DNA from: Gillisia sp. Hel1_33_143
GTDB taxonomy: Bacteria; Bacteroidota; Bacteroidia; Flavobacteriales; Flavobacteriaceae
Length of the DNA stretch: 64,000 bases
Assembly (NCBI RefSeq): GCF_900104765.1
Contig: NZ_LT629737.1
Location: 1,488,001 to 1,552,000, forward strand
Direction of reading: 5' to 3'
The notes below the pieces were generated by a model, which saw only the letters and a list, made by a program, of their open reading frames with translations, did no database searches and was not told the DNA's origin. A program made the translations under genes and the position numbers. Numbering within the stretch: position 1 is the stretch's first letter; each line of letters opens with the position of its first letter. Below, in pieces: positions 29,813-38,701 of this stretch.

Positions 29813-30241
29813 TTATCTTAGATCTTCTAAATGGGTAGGAGAATTATCATTTCGATAATTTAAGATCTTCATCATATATTTATGAATCTGTGGGGTGTTT
29901 GCTTTCACCTTTATAAAATATTGGTCTTTATAAATGGAATATTCCTCTGCTTTACCTTTATAAAGATTTAGTTTATAATATGGTATAATAAGCGCATAAG
30001 TATCTAGCAGCGCTCTAAACATTACAATAATTCCCTTTGGTCTCATTTCTACATTGCAGATGTTGGTATTATTATCTAAGATTAATAGGTTATGGATATC
30101 TATACTGGTGCTTGTAATGTTTAATTTGGGAGATCCGGTTCCGTTAAGTTTAAAACGCTCTACCAACGTAAATGGTGGTCCAACTTCCGCATTAATCTTT
30201 TCCTTAATTTCTGGTCTGTTATAGCTTATATTCAATAACAT
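29813..30241 (-). CDS. Conserved hypothetical cytosolic protein
   Basis: 142 aa starting MLLNISYNRPEIKEKINAEV. I prefer this ATG (30241) to one at 30295, because the longer frame would run into the argS promoter region and the conserved part begins here. No signal peptide or membrane helix. Segments such as GPPFTLVERFKLNGTGSPKL, DIHNLLILDNNTN and RPKGIIVMFRALLDTYALII look like a compact alpha/beta fold; from memory, close relatives occur widely in Flavobacteriaceae without a function. A near -7 box (TATCTTTA) precedes it on the minus strand. Confidence 0.7.
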   Translation of the reverse strand: MLLNISYNRPEIKEKINAEVGPPFTLVERFKLNGTGSPKLNITSTSIDIHNLLILDNNTNICNVEMRPKGIIVMFRALLDTYALIIPYYKLNLYKGKAEEYSIYKDQYFIKVKANTPQIHKYMMKILNYRNDNSPTHLEDLR

Positions 30242-30305
30242 AATCGCTTTTTTATAAAGATATGAAATTGAGCTTAAAGCGTTATAGCGTGCCATTAAAA
30301 TCTAT

Positions 30306-30313
30306 TATCTTTG
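30306..30313 (+). promoter_or_regulatory. -7 box before argS
   Basis: TATCTTTG followed by C, a precise TAnnTTTG match 37 bases before the argS ATG. The -33 region is not convincing. Confidence 0.6.
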
Positions 30314-30350
30314 CGGCTTATCACGCATTAAAAGAGAAAAGATCTAAAGA

Positions 30351-32135
30351 ATGAGTATTCAGGAAAGCATAGAACAAGAGGTAAAAAGTGCATTATTGCA
30401 AAAATATGGGGTAAGCCTTGAAAATATTGAGTTTCAGCCTACCCGTAAAGATTTTGAAGGAGATATAACCATTGTAACTTTTCCTATGCTTAGGCAGATT
30501 AAAACGAACCCAGTTCAACTAGGGCAGTTTATAGGTGAAAGTTTAGTAAAATCTGTAGCTGTAATTTCAGGTTTTAATGTGGTGAAAGGATTCTTGAATC
30601 TTGTTTTAAGTGATTCATTTTATCTAGATTTCTTTGAAAAAGTTTCTTCTGAAGAAGATTTTGGTAAAGTGAAAATAACCGATAGTTCTAAAACCATAAT
30701 GGTTGAATATTCTTCTCCTAATACAAATAAGCCATTGCACTTAGGCCACGTTAGAAATAATTTGCTAGGATACTCTGTTGCAGAGATCTTAAAGGCTAGC
30801 GGTAATAATGTATATAAGACTCAGATCATCAACGATCGTGGTATACATATTTGTAAATCTATGTTGGCTTGGAAAAAATTCGGAAATGAAGAAACTCCGG
30901 AGTCTACAGGATTAAAAGGCGATAAATTGGTAGGGAACTACTATGTAAAGTTCGACCAAGAGTATAAAAAGGAAATTTCAGAACTAGTTGCTCAAGGCAA
31001 AACGGAGGAGGAAGCAAAAGCTGAAGCACCAATCTTTGTGGAAGCTAAAAATATGTTGCTGAAGTGGGAAGATGGTGATACAGAGACCGTAGCACTATGG
31101 GAAAAAATGAATACATGGGTTTATAATGGTTTTGAAAAGACCTATGATGCCATGGGTGTAGATTTTGATAAGAATTACTACGAAAGTGAAACCTATTTAT
31201 TAGGAAAAGATGTAGTAGCTCAAGGTCTTGAAAAAGGTGTTTTCTATAAGAAAGAAGATGGCAGTGTTTGGATAGATCTTACAGAAGATGGTTTGGATGA
31301 AAAAATAGTTCTGAGAAGTGATGGAACTGCGGTGTATATGACCCAAGATATTGGTACCGCTATACAGCGAGTTAAAGATTTTGATATCGATGGAATGGTT
31401 TATACCGTGGGTAATGAACAGGATTATCATTTTAAAGTGTTGTTCTTGATCTTGAAAAAACTTGGTTTTGAATGGGCGAACTACTTATACCATTTAAGTT
31501 ATGGAATGGTAGATCTTCCTTCAGGTAAAATGAAGAGTAGGGAAGGTACTGTGGTAGATGCAGATGAGTTGATGGAACAAATGACTACTACAGCCAGAGA
31601 AATTTCAGAAGAATTAGGCAAGCTAGATGATTACTCACCAGAGGAGAAAGCAGATCTATATAAAATGATAGGCCTTGGTGCACTTAAATATTATATTCTG
31701 AAAGTAGATCCTAAGAAGCGAATATTATTTAATCCGGAAGAGTCTGTAGATTTTCAAGGAAATACAGGTCCATTTATTCAATATACCTATGCAAGAATAC
31801 AATCTATCCTTAGAAAGGCAGAATTTGATCTTAACAAGAAGATAGAAATTGCTTCAGATTATGAGTTGCATGATAAAGAGCGTGCTCTAATAAAACAATT
31901 GCAATCTTATCCTGAAACAATTCAACTTGCTGCAGAGAATCATAGTCCGGCATTAATTGCAAACTATACGTACGATCTTGTAAAAGAATTCAATTCTTTC
32001 TACCAGAATGTAACCATTCTAGGAACAGAAGATATTTCAGAAAAAATGTTTAGAGTACAGCTTTCTAAGGTGGTTGGAGATGTAATAAAATCTGCATTCC
32101 AATTATTAGGAATACAGGTTCCAGAGAGAATGTAG
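30351..32135 (+). CDS. argS: Arginyl-tRNA synthetase
   Basis: Class I synthetase that charges tRNA-Arg. The 594-aa protein has an N-terminal ArgRS additional domain (residues 1 to about 100), the HIGH-type motif HLGH at 130-133 in SSPNTNKPLHLGHVRNN, the catalytic Rossmann core, a KMSKS-type loop KMKSR at 393-397 (GKMKSREGT) and the C-terminal anticodon-binding DALR domain. Full length. Followed by ffh after a separate promoter. Confidence 0.98.
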   Translation: MSIQESIEQEVKSALLQKYGVSLENIEFQPTRKDFEGDITIVTFPMLRQIKTNPVQLGQFIGESLVKSVAVISGFNVVKGFLNLVLSDSFYLDFFEKVSSEEDFGKVKITDSSKTIMVEYSSPNTNKPLHLGHVRNNLLGYSVAEILKASGNNVYKTQIINDRGIHICKSMLAWKKFGNEETPESTGLKGDKLVGNYYVKFDQEYKKEISELVAQGKTEEEAKAEAPIFVEAKNMLLKWEDGDTETVALWEKMNTWVYNGFEKTYDAMGVDFDKNYYESETYLLGKDVVAQGLEKGVFYKKEDGSVWIDLTEDGLDEKIVLRSDGTAVYMTQDIGTAIQRVKDFDIDGMVYTVGNEQDYHFKVLFLILKKLGFEWANYLYHLSYGMVDLPSGKMKSREGTVVDADELMEQMTTTAREISEELGKLDDYSPEEKADLYKMIGLGALKYYILKVDPKKRILFNPEESVDFQGNTGPFIQYTYARIQSILRKAEFDLNKKIEIASDYELHDKERALIKQLQSYPETIQLAAENHSPALIANYTYDLVKEFNSFYQNVTILGTEDISEKMFRVQLSKVVGDVIKSAFQLLGIQVPERM

Positions 32136-32218
32136 ATTTTTAATAGTATAAAATACAATAAATAATTAGCAAGTTTAGGCTGAGGTTAGTTTGTTAGAAC
32201 ATTGTTTCTAAATAAATG

Positions 32219-32249
32219 TTTTCACTTCAGTCTCAAATCATTAAATTTG
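32219..32249 (+). promoter_or_regulatory. Promoter of ffh
   Basis: TAAATTTG at 32242-32249 matches the -7 consensus, with TTTT at 32219-32222, 19 bases upstream, as a three-of-four -33. A 6-bp inverted repeat TTAGAA-N6-TTCTAA (32194-32211) lies just upstream. The ATG at 32295 follows about 40 bases after the inferred start. Confidence 0.6.
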
Positions 32250-32294
32250 CGATTCGCGGTAAAAGGCGGAAAACTTAAATCAGAAGAAAGAATT

Positions 32295-33623
32295 ATGTTT
32301 GATAATTTAAGCGATAAGTTAGATAATGCCTTACACATATTAAAGGGGCACGGGCAAATTACGGAGGTAAACGTTGCAGAAACTTTGAAAGAGGTAAGAA
32401 GAGCGTTGGTAGATGCCGATGTTAATTATAAAATAGCCAAAGACTTTACCAGTGTTGTAAAGGAAAAAGCTTTAGGACAGGACGTGCTTACAGCTTTAAA
32501 GCCGGGCCAGTTAATGGTGAAGTTGGTTAAAGACGAGCTTACTGAATTAATGGGTGGCGAGGCTGAAGGTATTAATTTATCAGGGAATCCATCTATTATC
32601 TTAATGTCTGGATTGCAGGGTAGTGGTAAAACTACCTTTTCCGGGAAGCTTGCAAATTATCTTAAAACAAAAAAGACAAAGAATCCATTATTGGTTGCCT
32701 GTGATGTCTATAGACCTGCAGCGGTAAATCAATTACATGTAGTTGGAGACCAGATTGGGGTTGAGGTATATAGTGATGAAGGAAATCAAGATCCGGTTAA
32801 GATTGCACAAGATGCAATTGCACATGCAAAGAAAAATGGAAATAATGTTGTAATTATAGATACTGCAGGTCGTTTAGCGGTAGATGAGGCTATGATGACC
32901 GAGATAGCTAATATTCATGCAGCTATACAGCCACAAGAAACACTTTTTGTGGTAGATTCTATGACAGGGCAGGATGCGGTAAATACTGCAAAAGCCTTTA
33001 ATGAGAAATTAAATTTTGACGGAGTTATACTTACCAAATTAGATGGTGATACCAGAGGTGGTGCAGCTATCTCTATTAAATCTGTAGTAAATAAACCAAT
33101 TAAATTTATTGGTACAGGGGAGAAAATGGATGCAATAGATGTATTCTATCCTTCTCGTATGGCAGAGAGAATTCTTGGGATGGGAGATGTTATATCTCTT
33201 GTAGAGCGTGCTCAAGAACAGTATGATGAAGAAGAGGCTAGAAAACTTCAAAAGAAGATCGCTAAGAATCAATTTGGTTTCGATGATTTCTTAAACCAAT
33301 TACAGCAAATCAAGAAAATGGGATCTATGAAAGATCTTATGGGAATGATCCCAGGTGCAGGAAAGATGCTTAAAGATGTAGATATAGATGATGATGCCTT
33401 TAAACATGTAGAGGCTATTATCTACTCTATGACTTTAGAAGAAAGAACTACACCAACAGTTATAAATGCCAACCGTAAAAGAAGAATTGCTAAAGGATCC
33501 GGAACTTCAGTTCAGCAGGTAAATCAATTATTAAAGCAATTCAACCAGATGGGGAAGATGATGAAGATGATGCAAGGTGGTGGCGGTAAAAAAATGATGC
33601 AGATGATGAAAGGGATGAAATAA
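32295..33623 (+). CDS. ffh: Signal recognition particle protein Ffh
   Basis: SRP GTPase that binds signal sequences and 4.5S RNA and targets membrane proteins to FtsY. I start at ATG 32295 (MFDNLSDKLDNAL), 442 aa; the longer TTG frame from 32202 spans the promoter. The N-domain is followed by the G-domain (P-loop GLQGSGKTT at 106-114, DTAGR, TKLDGDTRGG) and a methionine-rich M-domain ending in GKKMMQMMKGMK. Full length. No SRP RNA gene was recognised nearby. Confidence 0.98.
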   Translation: MFDNLSDKLDNALHILKGHGQITEVNVAETLKEVRRALVDADVNYKIAKDFTSVVKEKALGQDVLTALKPGQLMVKLVKDELTELMGGEAEGINLSGNPSIILMSGLQGSGKTTFSGKLANYLKTKKTKNPLLVACDVYRPAAVNQLHVVGDQIGVEVYSDEGNQDPVKIAQDAIAHAKKNGNNVVIIDTAGRLAVDEAMMTEIANIHAAIQPQETLFVVDSMTGQDAVNTAKAFNEKLNFDGVILTKLDGDTRGGAAISIKSVVNKPIKFIGTGEKMDAIDVFYPSRMAERILGMGDVISLVERAQEQYDEEEARKLQKKIAKNQFGFDDFLNQLQQIKKMGSMKDLMGMIPGAGKMLKDVDIDDDAFKHVEAIIYSMTLEERTTPTVINANRKRRIAKGSGTSVQQVNQLLKQFNQMGKMMKMMQGGGGKKMMQMMKGMK

Positions 33624-33686
33624 TCCTTTTTTTCATTTCTGAATAGCTAGATAGAATTTCAACAACACAAACAACTCAACAACCAA

Positions 33687-34586
33687 ATGACAATTCTCGA
33701 CGGTAAGAAAGTTAGCAATGATATTAAAAATGAAATTGCTGCTGAGGTTACTAAATTTAAAAATCGTGGTGAGAAGGTTCCTCATCTAGCGGCTATAATA
33801 GTAGGAAAAGATGGAGCTAGTCTTACGTATGTTAATAGTAAAGTTAAGGCATGTGAAAGAGTTGGATTTGAGTCTTCTCTTTACAGATTGCCACATACCG
33901 TAAGTGAACTGGAGCTGCTTGCAAAAATTGAGGAGCTTAATCAAAATGACGATATCGATGGCTTTATTGTGCAGTTGCCTTTGCCTTCACAAATAAATAC
34001 CCAAAAAGTTTTAAACGCTGTAGATCCAGATAAAGATGTAGATGGTTTTCATCCTACAAATTTTGGAAAAATGGCTTTAGATATGACTACTTTTATACCT
34101 GCTACTCCATTTGGAATATTAGAATTACTAGAGCGTTATGATATTCCAACAAAAGGAAAGCACACGGTTGTAATTGGAAGAAGTTATATAGTAGGAAGGC
34201 CTATGAGCATTCTTATGGGACGTAGTGGGTTTCCCGGCAACTCTACAGTTACATTAACTCATGAATTCACTAAAAATATTACGCAGGTAACTTCACAGGC
34301 AGATATCATAATCATAGCAGTTGGAATACCAGATTTTCTAAAGGCAGAAATGATTAAAGATGATGCGGTAATTATAGATGTGGGGATTACTCGTGTGCCA
34401 GATGATTCTGAAAAAGGCTATGTGATAAAGGGAGACGTAGATTTTGAGAATGTAAGTAAAAGAGCTTCTTTTATAACTCCGGTACCCGGAGGAGTGGGGC
34501 CAATGACGGTTTCTATGTTATTAAAGAATACGTTACTTGCCAGAGAACGGCATAATGTAAGAGCGCTAGAAGCTAAAAAATCATAA
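33687..34586 (+). CDS. folD: Bifunctional methylene-THF dehydrogenase / methenyl-THF cyclohydrolase
   Basis: FolD interconverts methylene-, methenyl- and formyl-tetrahydrofolate for purine and formyl-Met synthesis. The 299-aa protein has the catalytic-lysine region TYVNSKVKACERVG, DGFIVQLPLPSQI, the signature PATPFGILELL, GRSYIVGRPM for NADP binding and the C-terminal TPVPGGVGPMTVSMLL. Full length. It follows ffh by 63 bases and may share its transcript; a perfect bidirectional terminator overlaps its stop codon. Confidence 0.97.
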   Translation: MTILDGKKVSNDIKNEIAAEVTKFKNRGEKVPHLAAIIVGKDGASLTYVNSKVKACERVGFESSLYRLPHTVSELELLAKIEELNQNDDIDGFIVQLPLPSQINTQKVLNAVDPDKDVDGFHPTNFGKMALDMTTFIPATPFGILELLERYDIPTKGKHTVVIGRSYIVGRPMSILMGRSGFPGNSTVTLTHEFTKNITQVTSQADIIIIAVGIPDFLKAEMIKDDAVIIDVGITRVPDDSEKGYVIKGDVDFENVSKRASFITPVPGGVGPMTVSMLLKNTLLARERHNVRALEAKKS

Positions 34587-34628
34587 AACAAAAGAGGGAA
34601 TTAATAATTAATTCCCTCTTTTGTTTTT
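34585..34628. terminator. Bidirectional terminator between folD and the DUF1232 gene
   Basis: Perfect inverted repeat with 21-base arms (34585-34605 and 34607-34627) around a single central A: AAAACAAAAGAGGGAATTAAT and its complement. A-rich on one side and T-rich on the other, it can end transcription from both convergent genes. It starts within the folD stop codon. Confidence 0.9.
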
Positions 34629-34640
34629 ATATCTAGTTTC

Positions 34641-35054
34641 TTATGCTTCAACTTCAGAAGCCCCTTCTTCCAACTTCCAGTCTAAGTAGTTGTGAAGGTC
34701 AGATTCTATAAATCGTAATCCAAATGAAAGTACCGCTAGATCATCTATATATCCCAATCCTGGAATAAAATCTGGAATAATATCAAAAGGATTCAATACA
34801 TATAAAAGTGAAAAAGCAATAGCGGCTATTGTAAACCATGGTACATTGCTGTAAATCCCTTTTCTATAATCTTGTAACATCCCGATCATGATCTTTCCAA
34901 GTTCAGTATATTTTTTAAGAGTGCTAGAATTCAATAATTTCTCTGAGATCTCTTTTTGATTGTTCATTACAACATCTACATCACCTTCATTCATTTTGGT
35001 GATCTCTCCACTCACGTAATCTTCGTTTATTAATTTTTTATTGCTGTTAAACAT
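34641..35054 (-). CDS. DUF1232 (YkvA-type) membrane protein
   Basis: 137 aa. Residues about 55-110 match DUF1232: hydrophobic helix FTIAAIAFSLLYVL followed by the motif NPFDIIPDFIPGLGYIDDL and a second hydrophobic stretch. This short domain occurs in poorly characterised membrane-associated proteins of many bacteria. The N-terminal 50 residues are polar (DYVSGEITKMNEGDVDVV). It follows the AI-2E gene by 23 bases in the same direction. Confidence 0.85.
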   Translation of the reverse strand: MFNSNKKLINEDYVSGEITKMNEGDVDVVMNNQKEISEKLLNSSTLKKYTELGKIMIGMLQDYRKGIYSNVPWFTIAAIAFSLLYVLNPFDIIPDFIPGLGYIDDLAVLSFGLRFIESDLHNYLDWKLEEGASEVEA

Positions 35055-35077
35055 ATTGGTTTTTTTTAGTTGTTATT

Positions 35078-36097
35078 TTATAAATTATCATATTCATTTC
35101 CATATTCTTTCTTGTAGATCTTCAGTATAAGTAAAAATAAAGAGATTAGCAAAGGTCCAAATATCAATCCTATAAATCCAAAGAGAGGAACTCCTACAAC
35201 TACTCCAAATAGCGTTATTAATGGATGTACGCTAGAAAGTTTCTCTAAAATATAAAGTCTTACAAGGTTATCTGTAGCACCTACTATGGTAAATCCATAA
35301 ATAAGTATTGCAATTGCTTGCCAGTCCTGCCCTTGTGAAAACATTAAAACTGTTACGGGTATAATTCCTAAAGCAGTTCCTATAAACGGGATCATAGATC
35401 CAATAATGGTAATCACAAACCAAAATAATGGGTCTGGAGCACCAAATATTAAATATCCAATTAATGCTATAAAGCCTTGAATAATAGCAACTAAAGGAAT
35501 TCCAATAGCATTTGATCTTACAGAAATATCGCTTTCTTCTCCAATTAGCAATACATTTTCTTTATCTAAGGGGATATACTCTTCTACATGAGCCTGCATT
35601 TCTTTTCTATTGATAAGCATGTAGTAGAGTAAAAAGTACATAATTCCTATAGCAATAGTTGCATTAAAAGTACCTCCCGCCAAACTTTGTAAATTTGAAG
35701 AGATCCAGGATGTAATGGAAGAGCTATCTATATTATCACTAAAACTATATCCTAAGTAATGCTCTAATTTATCTGCTTGTCCTTTTACAGCCTCAACAAC
35801 TTTTTCTGAATTAGAAACTGCCTGCCCTATTTTAGAAGAGAGCATCACCACAATTAGAACAATTGGTATTAATATTCCAACAAAGGAGCCTAACATAAGA
35901 ACAGATGCCGCCAATGATTTCTTCCAGCCTCTATTCACAAGCTTCTCCATCCACTTGCGCATTAACACGTATAGCGTAATTGCACCTAGAACTCCGGAAA
36001 GGTAAGGAGCTATTTCTTTAAAAATCAAAACGCCCAAAAATACAATGAGTAGAAGTACAAACAGCTGTCGTACAAGATTGGGTTTAAGTAAATTCAT
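35078..36097 (-). CDS. AI-2E family transporter
   Basis: 339-aa inner-membrane protein of the AI-2E/PerM (UPF0118) family, with about seven or eight hydrophobic helices in the usual pairing (two at each end plus a central soluble segment near residues 95-150). The C-terminal GFTIVGATDNLVRLYI and HPLITLFGVVVGVPLFG regions are typical. Family members export AI-2 or act as Na+/H+ antiporters, but most are uncharacterised. It lies 7 bases after the VOC gene in a minus-strand run. Confidence 0.9.
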   Translation of the reverse strand: MNLLKPNLVRQLFVLLLIVFLGVLIFKEIAPYLSGVLGAITLYVLMRKWMEKLVNRGWKKSLAASVLMLGSFVGILIPIVLIVVMLSSKIGQAVSNSEKVVEAVKGQADKLEHYLGYSFSDNIDSSSITSWISSNLQSLAGGTFNATIAIGIMYFLLYYMLINRKEMQAHVEEYIPLDKENVLLIGEESDISVRSNAIGIPLVAIIQGFIALIGYLIFGAPDPLFWFVITIIGSMIPFIGTALGIIPVTVLMFSQGQDWQAIAILIYGFTIVGATDNLVRLYILEKLSSVHPLITLFGVVVGVPLFGFIGLIFGPLLISLFLLILKIYKKEYGNEYDNL

Positions 36098-36104
36098 TTA
36101 CGTA

Positions 36105-36530
36105 TTATTTGGCAAAAAGTTGATTCATATCTTTAAATGCTTTGAACTCTAATGCATTTCCAGATGGATCTTTAAAGAACATGGTAGATTGCTCTCCTGT
36201 TTTACCTTTAAACCTTACATATGGTTCTATTATAAAAGTTATATTTTTCTCCTTGAGCCTTTGTGCAAAGCTTTCGAAATCTTTCCATTGCAAAACAACA
36301 CCAAAATGAGGAATAGGTACATCTTTTCCATCTACAGGATTTCCCTTAGAAGTTAGTTTTGGTTGAATTTCTTGCTCATGCAATACTAATTGATGTCCAA
36401 AAAAGTCGAAATCTACCCAATGCTCACTACTTCTTCCTTCTTCACAGCCTAGAGTATCTCTATAAAAAACTCTGTTTTCTTCAAGATTATGTACAGGGAT
36501 TGCTAAATGGAAAGGTTGAATAGTGCTCAT
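36105..36530 (-). CDS. VOC family (glyoxalase/dioxygenase-like) protein
   Basis: 141 aa covering one complete vicinal-oxygen-chelate fold: PFHLAIPVHNLEENRVFYRD at the start with His8, and a C-terminal FKDPSGNALEFKAF carrying the conserved glutamate. Also HFGVVLQWKDF in the second half. Members include glyoxalases, dioxygenases and resistance proteins; the substrate here cannot be read from sequence. It is 4 bases from the 81-aa gene and 7 from the AI-2E gene. Confidence 0.85.
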   Translation of the reverse strand: MSTIQPFHLAIPVHNLEENRVFYRDTLGCEEGRSSEHWVDFDFFGHQLVLHEQEIQPKLTSKGNPVDGKDVPIPHFGVVLQWKDFESFAQRLKEKNITFIIEPYVRFKGKTGEQSTMFFKDPSGNALEFKAFKDMNQLFAK

Positions 36531-36534
36531 AATT

Positions 36535-36780
36535 TTAATTGTTTCTTAATGCGTATATAAGTTCAGATTTGGTCATTTTAGATCTACCTGCTATCTCTAC
36601 TTCCTTAGCTTTTTTATAAAGCTCCTTTTTGGTTCGATCTTCGTAATTTTTAGATTTACCACCTTTAACTCCGGCGTTTGAAGTATTTGCAATTCTGGCA
36701 GATTTCTCTTTACTATAGCCTTTATCTCTTAAAGCTTCGTATTGATCTTCATTTTTTACGCTATTATCACCAGATGCCAT
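36535..36780 (-). CDS. Small Rho-N / DUF7218-like protein
   Basis: 81 aa, highly charged. Residues 1-45 (NEDQYEALRDKGYSKEKSAR, IANTSNAGVKGGK) resemble the short domain seen in small stress-associated bacterial proteins; residues 46-81 (YEDRTKKELYKKAKEVEIAG, SKMTKSELIYALRN) match the Rho N-terminal/SAP-like fold that often binds nucleic acid. Role unknown. First gene of a tight minus-strand cluster with the VOC, AI-2E and DUF1232 genes, possibly a general-stress group. A near -7 box TATCTTTA precedes it. Confidence 0.75.
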   Translation of the reverse strand: MASGDNSVKNEDQYEALRDKGYSKEKSARIANTSNAGVKGGKSKNYEDRTKKELYKKAKEVEIAGRSKMTKSELIYALRNN

Positions 36781-36877
36781 TTTTATTTTAAAAATATAAA
36801 GATATCTTTAAAGAGGAGTTATCCCTACAGCTAATAATCTGTTAATATTTGTAGGGTGAATTAAAGTATTAAAGGGG

Positions 36878-37693
36878 TTATTTTCTTCTTGAAATTCTTT
36901 TGTCAAAAGATGTGCGCTCTTTTCTTTCTTTAGTTTCTTGCGACTTCTTATCTAACTTTTTGTTGGTATCTGCTTCATGAGTTTTTGCAGATGAAGAAAC
37001 CATCTTATTAATAGTGTCAATTTCTTCTGGCGTTATATCTCTCCATTCTCCAGTAGGAATGTCTAAAGAAACATTCATGATTCTCACTCTCTTAAGGTTG
37101 ACAACCTCGTATCCAAGATATTCGCACATTCTTCGAATCTGCCGATTTAAACCCTGTGTAAGTACTATTCTAAAATCAAATTTCCCAAGACGTTCCACTT
37201 CACATTTTTTGGTCATGGTGTCTAATATTGGAATTCCCATTCCCATTCTTTCTACAAAATTGGAGGTAACGGGACGATCTACGGTAACAATATATTCCTT
37301 CTCATGATTATTGCGAGCACGGAGGATCTTGTTTACTATATCTCCATCATCGGTTAGAAAGATTAAACCTTCACTCGCTTTATCCAATCTGCCTATTGGA
37401 AAAATGCGTTTTGGATAATTTATGTATTCTATAATATTATCCTTTTCAACACCAGTATCTGTAGTGCAAACAATACCTACTGGTTTATTAAAAGCCAGAT
37501 AAACTGGTTTTTCGTTTTTGTTCTCTATGGTCTTCCCATCAACTCTAACAATATCCCCTTGAGCGATCTTCGTACCCATTTCTGGAACTTCCCCATTCAA
37601 TGTTACTCTTCCTTGCTCAATTAATTTATCTGCCTCTCTTCTGGAACAGTAACCCGCTTCGCTTAAATATTTATTGATTCTGGTGAGTTGCAT
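36878..37693 (-). CDS. rluF: 23S rRNA pseudouridine synthase, RluF type
   Basis: 271 aa from ATG 37693 ([20 protein letters not shown]); an extended frame to 37732 crosses the promoter. An S4 RNA-binding domain (1 to about 60) is followed by a RsuA/RluB/E/F-type catalytic domain with the aspartate Asp104 in [13 protein letters not shown]. The C-terminal 40 residues are a Lys/Arg/Glu-rich tail. RluF modifies U2604 in 23S rRNA in E. coli; specificity here is inferred from similarity, so RluE or RluB activity cannot be excluded. Confidence 0.88.
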   Translation of the reverse strand: MQLTRINKYLSEAGYCSRREADKLIEQGRVTLNGEVPEMGTKIAQGDIVRVDGKTIENKNEKPVYLAFNKPVGIVCTTDTGVEKDNIIEYINYPKRIFPIGRLDKASEGLIFLTDDGDIVNKILRARNNHEKEYIVTVDRPVTSNFVERMGMGIPILDTMTKKCEVERLGKFDFRIVLTQGLNRQIRRMCEYLGYEVVNLKRVRIMNVSLDIPTGEWRDITPEEIDTINKMVSSSAKTHEADTNKKLDKKSQETKERKERTSFDKRISRRK

Positions 37694-37715
37694 AGGATAT
37701 AATAAATTAGGGTAG

Positions 37716-37723
37716 CAAAGATA
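37716..37723 (-). promoter_or_regulatory. -7 box before the rluF-type gene
   Basis: On the minus strand TATCTTTG followed by C, an exact TAnnTTTG match 22 bases before the ATG. It supports the shorter start of the gene. The -33 (TTTA about 16 bases upstream) is weak. Confidence 0.55.
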
Positions 37724-37790
37724 AAGATTCAAATGCTAGTAAATAAGCAGATGACTTTTTAATAATTGCTACCCTGATAAAATATTGTAA

Positions 37791-38000
37791 TTATTGAGCT
37801 TTTCTATTCTCAACAGCCACTTCATCTGTATCTTTTCTGTACTTAAGCATGGAAATACCGGCAATAAAGAAGATAAATCCAAGAATGGCCAAGGCCCAAG
37901 GATTCATCATTAAAGCTACACTTCCAAAAACACCTAAAACACCCATGATAAGTGCAATTGCTCCACCTATTAACATGATAACTGCTAAAATCTTAATCAT
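37791..38000 (-). CDS. Small membrane protein
   Basis: 69 aa with two hydrophobic segments (IKILAVIMLIGGAIALIMG at 2-20; PWALAILGFIFFIAGISML at 34-52) and a charged C-terminal tail (KYRKDTDEVAVENRKAQ). Probably an inner-membrane hairpin. I do not recognise the family. It stands alone between the pseudouridine synthase and a lipoprotein gene. Confidence 0.65.
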   Translation of the reverse strand: MIKILAVIMLIGGAIALIMGVLGVFGSVALMMNPWALAILGFIFFIAGISMLKYRKDTDEVAVENRKAQ

Positions 38001-38130
38001 AATGTAAATTATTGGTTAGAGGATAAAGGTAAATAAAGAAATTAATAAGAATTTCTAATTAACATTTTATAAACATTACAATCATTAAAGCTTATATGAT
38101 AATCTCAGCATTTAAAGTGTTTTTAATAGA

Positions 38131-38679
38131 TTACCAGCTTATCATAAAATACTTGATCTTAGCATTATCAGGAATTTGCGAAGCTGTGATTCTAGTATCC
38201 GTATCGTATCTTAGGCTAGTTGGAAGCTCTTTTTTATCTATGGTGAGGTAAAGATTAAGTTCATCAATAAAGACCACTGCAGAGTTTAGTGTATTTTCTA
38301 TTCTGGAAATTCCGTAGTTCTTTACAACATCTCCAAAGGTGCTATTAATATTTAGGCCTTTGGAAGTTTCATAGCGCGCATCTAAGATCTGAATATATCC
38401 AACAGTACTGGTAGAATCAAATTGCTGCACAGGTTCTAAGATCAAAATTGGAGAGCCATCTTTATCGTAAATCTCTATATCATTAGCATTGCTAGAATAT
38501 CCGTCATCTGCATTATTTCTTACGATAGAATCATTCTTAAAGATAGAGTCTAATTGGTTAATTCTTATCTCTTTTGTTAGAGTGCCAACTCTGCTGGCAT
38601 CGATAAGGTAGGGATCAGAATCTTTATTACAAGAAATAATGGTAAAGGCTATTAGTATTAAAATTGATATTTTTTTCAT
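38131..38679 (-). CDS. Lipoprotein of unknown function
   Basis: 182 aa from ATG 38679 (MKKISILILIAFTIISCNKD); the seven extra codons to a TTG at 38700 are unlikely. The lipobox is IISC, lipidated Cys17. The mature protein is polar, with DSIFKNDSIVRNNADDGYSS, and a C-terminal part with alternating strands (SAVVFIDELNLYLTI, KIKYFMISW). No family recognised. It follows the HerA-like ATPase gene by about 22 bases and is probably co-transcribed. Confidence 0.75.
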   Translation of the reverse strand: MKKISILILIAFTIISCNKDSDPYLIDASRVGTLTKEIRINQLDSIFKNDSIVRNNADDGYSSNANDIEIYDKDGSPILILEPVQQFDSTSTVGYIQILDARYETSKGLNINSTFGDVVKNYGISRIENTLNSAVVFIDELNLYLTIDKKELPTSLRYDTDTRITASQIPDNAKIKYFMISW

Positions 38680-38701
38680 GGTGTTATTTAAGTTCTTCAA
38701 T

